10,540 bases of DNA from Flavobacteriaceae bacterium. Its GTDB lineage: Bacteria > Bacteroidota > Bacteroidia > Flavobacteriales > Flavobacteriaceae. Shown here in pieces: positions 6,000 through 10,540 of this stretch (position 1 is its first letter; the number at the start of each line of letters is the position of its first letter). The notes under the pieces were generated by a model. It was not told where the DNA came from. It saw only the letters and a list, made by a program, of their open reading frames with translations, and made no database searches. The position numbers and the translations under genes are program-made. The stretch spans positions 1 to 10,540 of the forward strand of contig JAAZXZ010000051.1 in the NCBI GenBank assembly GCA_014239895.1, written 5' to 3'.

Positions 6000-8453
6000 T
6001 TATTGTAATGTCTTGTAATTTTTAACTTTTTGGTTTGTTAAAGCAATATCTATTACTTCACTCATTTCACTTACATAATGAAATTTCAGCCCCTTCAAAT
6101 ATTCTTTTTTAATTTCATTAATATCTCTTTCATTTTGTTTTGAGAGAATAATCTCTTTTATTCTTGCTCTTTTTGCAGCTAATATTTTCTCCTTAATTCC
6201 TCCTACAGGCAACACCTTTCCTCTTAGGGTGATCTCCCCTGTCATGGCTATTTTTGATTTAATCTTATTCTGAGTGTATAATGATACAAGGGAAGTTAGC
6301 ATTGCTATTCCAGCACTAGGTCCATCTTTAGGAGTTGCTCCTTCAGGCACATGAATGTGGACATTATATTTTTCAAACATATCAGGCGATAAATTAAACT
6401 TATCAGCATTTGATTTTATATATTCAAGTGCAATTTTTGCAGATTCACTCATTACCTTTCCTAAATTCCCTGTAATAGATAATTTACCTTTACCTTTTGA
6501 AAGTATTGATTCAATAAATAAGATATCTCCACCAACACTAGTCCATGCTAAACCTGTTACAACACCAGCAATATCATTGTTTTCATACTTATCTCTTTCC
6601 AATTTAGGGCTACCTAGAATCTTATTCATTTCTTCTATAGATAAATTTGGATCATATTTAACATCTGTTGCAATATTTTTAGCGCAATTTCTAACTAGCT
6701 TAGCTATTTGTTTTTCTAAACCTCTTACCCCTGATTCTCTCGTATATCCCTCTGCTATTTTTTCAATAACAGAAAAAGAAAGCTTAAGATCTTTCTTTTT
6801 TAAACCGTGTTCATTTAATTGTTTTGGTAATAAAAACTTTTTGCCTATTTGAATTTTTTCTTCTGTAGTATAACCACTAACATTTATTATTTCCATCCTA
6901 TCTAATAAGGCTGGTTGAATTGAAGATAAATTATTTGAAGTAGCAATAAACATAACCTTTGACAAATCATAACCTAACTCTAAGTAATTATCGTAAAATT
7001 CCTTGTTTTGTTCAGGATCCAATACTTCTAGCATAGCTGAAGAAGGGTCTCCTATATTTGAATTTGCTATCTTATCTATTTCATCAAGAACAAAAACAGG
7101 GTTAGAAGTGTTAGCTTTTTTTATATTTTGAATTATCCTACCAGGCATTGCTCCTATATATGTTTTTCTATGACCTCTAATTTCAGCTTCATCTCTTAGT
7201 CCGCCTAAAGAAATTCTTACATATTTTCTCCCAATTGCCTCAGCTATCGATTTTCCTAATGAAGTTTTTCCAACTCCTGGAGGTCCGTGAAGACATAAAA
7301 TAGGAGATTTCATGTCATTTCTTATTTTTAGTACTGCCAAGTACTCTATAATTCTCTTTTTAACATCATCAAGCCCAAAATGATCCCTATCAAGTATTTT
7401 TTTAGCTTTTACTAAGTCAAATTTATCTTTAGTATAGCTGTTCCAAGGTAAATCTAAAAGTAAATCAAGATAATTTCTCTGAACAGAATATTCAGCAACC
7501 TGAGGATTCATTCTTCGTAATTTACTGATCTCTTTATTAAAGTGTAGCTTGGTTTCATCATTCCACTTTTTCTTAGCTGCCCTTTTCTTCATATTTTCAA
7601 TTTCACTATCATGGCTAACGCCCCCTAATTCTTCTTGAATTGTTTTCATTTGTTGATGAAGAAAAAACTCGCGTTGTTGCTGACTTAAGTCACTCTGAAC
7701 CTTTGACTGAATATCATTTCTTATTTCAAGTTTCTGAAATTCCATATTCATAAACTTTAAGGTGTCCATAGCTCTTTTTTTCAAATCATTCATTTCAAGA
7801 AGTTTCTGTTTATCTGAGACTGGCAAGTTCATATTAGATGAAACAAAATTTACCAAAAATGAATTACTCTCAATATTTTTTATAGCAAAAGAGGCTTCAG
7901 AAGGAATATTTGGGTTCCTTTTAATTATCTCTAAAGAAAGATCTTTAATTGAGTCAATAATAGCATTAAATTCTGAATTATCAATCCCTGGATTAACTTC
8001 AGGAACATCTTTAATATTTGCAGTTATATAAGGTTCTTTAGATATAATTCTGTCTATTTCGAATCTCTTTTTTCCTTGTATAATTACAGTAGTATTACCG
8101 TCAGGCATCTGTAATACCTTTAGTATTTTTGCAACAGTTCCTACCTTATATATTTGATTTGGTTTTGGATCTTCAATTTTTTCATTTTTTTGAGCTACAA
8201 CTCCAATTAATTTATTGAAATTATTTGCATCCTTGATTAGCTGTATAGATTTATCTCTACTGGCAGTAATTGGTATAACAACACCAGGAAACAAGACAGT
8301 ATTTCTTAAAGAAAGAATTGGTAATGTTTTTGGTAAATTTTCCTTAATTATTTCTTTTTCATCTTCAGTTGTCATCAGAGGGATTAACTCTGAATTCTCA
8401 TCAATATCTTGAACTGACAAATTGTCAATATTAAAAAGGTTTTCTTTCGACAT
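6000..8453 (-). CDS. lon: ATP-dependent Lon protease
   Basis: Cytoplasmic hexameric AAA+ protease that unfolds and degrades misfolded and regulatory proteins. I choose the ATG at 8453 (817 residues, MSKENLFNIDNL), because the 20 codons open upstream to 8513 encode a Cys/Tyr-rich stretch unlike any Lon N-terminus. In this numbering: LON substrate-binding domain about 42-235, coiled-coil region about 245-320 with QQQREFFLHQQMK at 258-270, AAA+ module with Walker A GPPGVGKT at 390-397 and Walker B VFVLDEID at 453-460, and C-terminal protease domain with the Ser-Lys dyad: Ser713 in KDGPSAG and Lys754 in VGGIKEK. All catalytic elements are intact. It follows the transporter gene at a distance of 103 bases and leads into porQ with only 48, so lon, porQ and cmk may share a transcript. 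Confidence 0.97.
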   Translation of the reverse strand: MSKENLFNIDNLSVQDIDENSELIPLMTTEDEKEIIKENLPKTLPILSLRNTVLFPGVVIPITASRDKSIQLIKDANNFNKLIGVVAQKNEKIEDPKPNQIYKVGTVAKILKVLQMPDGNTTVIIQGKKRFEIDRIISKEPYITANIKDVPEVNPGIDNSEFNAIIDSIKDLSLEIIKRNPNIPSEASFAIKNIESNSFLVNFVSSNMNLPVSDKQKLLEMNDLKKRAMDTLKFMNMEFQKLEIRNDIQSKVQSDLSQQQREFFLHQQMKTIQEELGGVSHDSEIENMKKRAAKKKWNDETKLHFNKEISKLRRMNPQVAEYSVQRNYLDLLLDLPWNSYTKDKFDLVKAKKILDRDHFGLDDVKKRIIEYLAVLKIRNDMKSPILCLHGPPGVGKTSLGKSIAEAIGRKYVRISLGGLRDEAEIRGHRKTYIGAMPGRIIQNIKKANTSNPVFVLDEIDKIANSNIGDPSSAMLEVLDPEQNKEFYDNYLELGYDLSKVMFIATSNNLSSIQPALLDRMEIINVSGYTTEEKIQIGKKFLLPKQLNEHGLKKKDLKLSFSVIEKIAEGYTRESGVRGLEKQIAKLVRNCAKNIATDVKYDPNLSIEEMNKILGSPKLERDKYENNDIAGVVTGLAWTSVGGDILFIESILSKGKGKLSITGNLGKVMSESAKIALEYIKSNADKFNLSPDMFEKYNVHIHVPEGATPKDGPSAGIAMLTSLVSLYTQNKIKSKIAMTGEITLRGKVLPVGGIKEKILAAKRARIKEIILSKQNERDINEIKKEYLKGLKFHYVSEMSEVIDIALTNQKVKNYKTLQ

Positions 8454-8556
8454 ATTTATTTTATTTTCTTTATTAACACTATAGCTATATCTGTTATATG
8501 AGCAATAATGCACTTATTTCAGTGTATATTATTCAATATCTATGCCAATAAAGAAG
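8454..8556 (-). promoter_or_regulatory. lon upstream region: weak promoter match and imperfect dyad
   Basis: The gap holds an imperfect dyad at 8504-8533: outer arms AATAAT/ATTATT (8504-8509, 8528-8533) and inner arms CACT/AGTG (8511-8514, 8521-8524), joined by unequal bulges. It ends 50 bases before the lon start and has no U-tract on the minus strand, so it is a better operator candidate than terminator. A minus-strand TTG at 8505-8503 followed 21 bases later by TAGTGTTA is a weak Bacteroidota-type promoter match. It is not a CIRCE element: the spacer and outer bases are wrong. Confidence 0.25.
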
Positions 8557-9888
8557 TTAAGCTATTTTTTTGTTAAGCCTCACAAGTATAATTGCTCCTG
8601 CAACAAAAAACATTAAAAACACTAATATTGAATTTCTCATACTGCCAGTAATTTGATCTATAGTTGCGAAAAGCGTCATTCCAATGACAATACTTAGTTT
8701 TTGAGAAACATCATAAAAGCTAAAATATGAAGTATTGTTCGTTGTAGGAGGTATAAATTTAGAAAATGTAGATCTAGATAATGCTTGTATTCCTCCCATT
8801 ACTAACCCCACAAGACCTGCAGCAATATAAAACTCTGTTGGGGTTTCTATATAATATCCAAAAACACAAATAAGAGCCCATATTATATTAAGTGAGATGA
8901 GTGTTCTTAAATTACCTATTCTTTCAGAAATTTTAGCACTAAGGATTGCTCCAACTACAGCTATTAGCTGTATTAGTAGTATGCTAAGAATAAGTCCAAA
9001 TGTTTTTTCCCCTTCATTCCAATTAATTTCAGCTTCCCCGAAGTATGTTGCTACTAAAATTACAGTTTGTAAAGCAATACTGTATATAAAAAAAGCCGTT
9101 AAAAACACTTTTAATGTTTGATTGTTCTTTAACTCATCCCAAACTACTTTTAATTCATGAAATCCAGAAAAAATTAAATTTTTATTTTCTATAGAAGAAT
9201 TCTTTTTTAATCTTAATTGTTTGTAGTATTTTCTACCTGGCAAGGTATAAAAAGTATATTGACTAAATAGAAACCACCAAACACCAACCATTATAAATGA
9301 CATTTTCATAGCTTTTATTTCAGCTACTACCCCATTTGAGTCAATAATTCCAAAATATTCAGGATAATTAATCATTATAAGATTAACTAACAGCAAAATA
9401 ACACTGCCTATGTAACCCATAGCATAACCTTTTGCACTTACCTTGTCTTGTTGTTCTGGATAAGCAATTTCAGGTAAATAAGAATTATAAAAAACTAAAC
9501 TTGCCCAAAATCCTATAAGTGCAATAAAGTAATACACCAAACTCGAATTTAGATTGTCAATATCAAACCAATATAAAAGTATGCATGCAAAAGACCCAGA
9601 ATAGCAAAAAAACTTCATAAAGAATTTTTTTCCTCCAGTATAGTCTGCTATTCCTGAGAGCAAAGGAGATAGAAAAACTAATATAACAAAGGCAAAAGCA
9701 GTGATATAGCTAATTAAAGCAGTGTTCTTGAATGAATATCCTAAGAAAGTTATATAATCCTCTGTTACCATTCCATAAAATATCGGAAAAATAGCAGTGG
9801 AAATCACTAATGGGTATACTGAATTTGCCCAATCATATATAACCCATGCATTTAATAATTTTTTACTTCCTTTTTTGTATTTTTTCAT
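8557..9888 (-). CDS. MFS transporter, UMF1 (Atg22-like) family
   Basis: Inner-membrane transporter of the major facilitator superfamily. The 443 residues contain about 12 hydrophobic segments, near 23-42, 58-80, 91-109, 116-138, 155-175, 195-214, 259-281, 297-318, 327-346, 352-369, 398-415 and 417-436, with the usual charged central loop at about 215-258. The opening NAWVIYDWANSVYPLVI (13-29) is the signature of the bacterial UMF1/Atg22-like branch. An MFS motif-A equivalent, GIADYTGGKK, is at 79-88, a degenerate second copy (SAKISERIG) near 317-325, and GGIQALSRSTFSKFIP at 365-380 is also typical. The substrate of this branch in bacteria is not established, so I assign none. The gene is divergent from msrB, and lon lies 103 bases downstream; no terminator is visible between them. 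Confidence 0.88.
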   Translation of the reverse strand: MKKYKKGSKKLLNAWVIYDWANSVYPLVISTAIFPIFYGMVTEDYITFLGYSFKNTALISYITAFAFVILVFLSPLLSGIADYTGGKKFFMKFFCYSGSFACILLYWFDIDNLNSSLVYYFIALIGFWASLVFYNSYLPEIAYPEQQDKVSAKGYAMGYIGSVILLLVNLIMINYPEYFGIIDSNGVVAEIKAMKMSFIMVGVWWFLFSQYTFYTLPGRKYYKQLRLKKNSSIENKNLIFSGFHELKVVWDELKNNQTLKVFLTAFFIYSIALQTVILVATYFGEAEINWNEGEKTFGLILSILLIQLIAVVGAILSAKISERIGNLRTLISLNIIWALICVFGYYIETPTEFYIAAGLVGLVMGGIQALSRSTFSKFIPPTTNNTSYFSFYDVSQKLSIVIGMTLFATIDQITGSMRNSILVFLMFFVAGAIILVRLNKKIA

Positions 9889-9988
9889 ATAATTAAGATA
9901 CTTTTGTAGAAGCCTATGTGCAGTTTAATTAATAGGTTAAAAAGATAAGAATATATTTTTTATTATAATCAATTAAGTAATTATTTAT
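9889..9988. promoter_or_regulatory. Divergent intergenic region between the transporter and msrB
   Basis: One hundred bases separate two divergent start codons, so promoters for both genes should lie here. On the plus strand TATATTTT at 9952-9959 fits seven of eight positions of the Bacteroidota -7 element, about 29 bases before the msrB start, but without a TTG at the right distance upstream. On the minus strand only a poor match (TATCTTAA) lies close to the transporter start. Neither gene has a Shine-Dalgarno sequence. Confidence 0.3.
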
Positions 9989-10480
9989 ATGAAAACGCCA
10001 TGGGTATTATTGATATTGTTGTTTTGTTATTCAATTAACATAATTTCTCAAGAAAAAAGTTTCAATTCTACTCAAATAATAAAATCCAATGACATGAGCA
10101 AAAAAACAACAGAAGAATGGAAAAAGATATTAAATGACGAAGAATATAAGGTGTTAATTGAAAAAGGCACTGAATACCCACATACAGGAAAATATAATAT
10201 GCATTTTGAAAATGGCGTATATAACTGCAATGGGTGCAATACTCCTCTATTTAATAGTGATCAAAAGTTTAAATCTGATTGTGGTTGGCCTAGTTTTGAT
10301 GAATCTATTGAAGGTGCAATAAAATATGTTGATGATTATTCGCTTAGCAGATATAGAGTAGAAATTATATGTGCAAATTGCAAAGGACATTTAGGTCATA
10401 TTTTCGATGATGGCCCAACTGAAACAGGAAAAAGATACTGTGTTAATTCAGTTAGTATCGATTTTAAGAAAAAATCTTAA
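9989..10480 (+). CDS. msrB: Peptide-methionine (R)-S-oxide reductase with signal peptide
   Basis: It reduces the R-sulfoxide of methionine in oxidised proteins. The 163-residue product has a signal peptide, MKTPWVLLILLFCYSINIIS, probably cut before Gln21, so it should act in the periplasm or at the cell surface. The SelR domain spans about 40-160: WKKILNDEEYKVL at 44-56; zinc-binding CxxC pairs at Cys80/Cys83 and Cys128/Cys131; CGWPSF at 98-103; GHLGHIFDDGP at 133-143; and catalytic Cys151 in RYCVNSVSIDF. Cys98 occupies the position of the resolving cysteine in E. coli-type enzymes. An internal ATG (Met36, base 10094) begins MSKKTTEEWKK, which looks like the N-terminus of a cytosolic MsrB. 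Cys13 lies within the hydrophobic core and its surroundings do not make a good lipobox. The next gene starts 24 bases downstream, so the two may be co-transcribed. Confidence 0.95.
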   Translation: MKTPWVLLILLFCYSINIISQEKSFNSTQIIKSNDMSKKTTEEWKKILNDEEYKVLIEKGTEYPHTGKYNMHFENGVYNCNGCNTPLFNSDQKFKSDCGWPSFDESIEGAIKYVDDYSLSRYRVEIICANCKGHLGHIFDDGPTETGKRYCVNSVSIDFKKKS

Positions 10481-10504
10481 TTAATATAATACAACTTATA
10501 AGAA

Positions 10505-10540
10505 ATGACGAAATATGATTTAATAATTATTGGCAGCGGT
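10505..10540 (+). CDS. lpdA: FAD/NAD-dependent oxidoreductase N-terminus, probably dihydrolipoyl dehydrogenase; cut by window edge
   Basis: Only 12 codons are present: MTKYDLIIIGSG. This is the start of a beta strand leading into the dinucleotide-binding GxGxxG loop, placed right at the N-terminus as in the pyridine nucleotide-disulfide reductases. The exact wording closely resembles flavobacterial dihydrolipoyl dehydrogenase (E3 of the pyruvate and 2-oxoglutarate dehydrogenase complexes). Other two-dinucleotide flavoproteins such as mercuric or glutathione reductase, or thioredoxin reductase, begin similarly, so the symbol is tentative. The start lies 24 bases after msrB with no terminator between them. 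Confidence 0.5.
   Translation, partial: MTKYDLIIIGSG

Noticed and set aside
5990..6019. Three copies of TTGTAAT within 30 bases at the lon/porQ junction
   Set aside because: Two copies lie within or touch the lon 3' coding end, the spacing is uneven (13 and 10), and similar words recur elsewhere in this AT-rich window, for example near 35 and 285; chance is the simplest reading.
6355..6852. Plus-strand open frame of 165 codons, and smaller ones at 7762-8031 and 8215-8412, inside lon
   Set aside because: All lie opposite conserved Lon domains, with no recognisable product or start signal.
8454..8513. Upstream extension of lon by 20 codons
   Set aside because: The extra residues are Cys/Tyr-rich and unlike Lon N-termini, and they overlap the probable promoter; the ATG at 8453 fits better.
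8897..9121. Plus-strand open frame opposite the transporter gene, and a similar one at 3869-4093 opposite the rpsA N-terminus
   Set aside because: Short, antisense to genes with clear homology, low-complexity products; no support for expression.
1..10540. Mobile element, defence island, CRISPR array, toxin-antitoxin pair or biosynthetic cluster
   Set aside because: Nearly all coding space is explained by conserved housekeeping genes; no repeats, transposase, integrase or attachment sites were seen, and base composition is even.

Overview
The window looks like ordinary chromosome from an AT-rich member of the Bacteroidota, most likely a flavobacterium. Three things support this: a PorQ protein, which belongs to the type IX secretion system confined to this phylum; a ribosomal protein S1 with lysine-rich tails; and a general lack of Shine-Dalgarno sequences in front of the genes. 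By eye, G+C is about 30 percent or lower throughout, and no segment stands out in composition.

Eight genes lie on the minus strand. In transcription order (right to left) they are a UMF1-type MFS transporter, lon, porQ, cmk, rpsA, then pyrR, pyrB and pdxH; pdxH runs off the left edge. A strong hairpin terminator at 2091-2126 sits directly at the rpsA stop codon and separates rpsA from the pyrR-pyrB-pdxH group. Within groups the genes are tightly packed: porQ and cmk share one base (TAATG), pyrR and pyrB overlap by 8 bases, and lon and porQ are 48 bases apart. On the plus strand at the right edge are msrB, divergent from the transporter, and the first 12 codons of a flavoprotein that is probably lpdA.

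Functionally this is a housekeeping neighbourhood: pyrimidine synthesis and salvage (pyrB, pyrR, cmk), translation (rpsA), protein quality control (lon), repair of oxidised methionine (msrB), vitamin B6 cofactor synthesis (pdxH), membrane transport, and one part of the phylum-specific secretion machine (porQ). I see no RNA genes, insertion sequences, phage genes, CRISPR arrays, toxin-antitoxin pairs or defence genes. I do not see a new biological system here. The most interesting non-coding stretch is the 159-base region upstream of rpsA, which has several inverted repeats and an isolated GGAGG motif far from the start codon. Two upstream gene extensions (pyrR and lon) are probably artefacts, and I give corrected starts.
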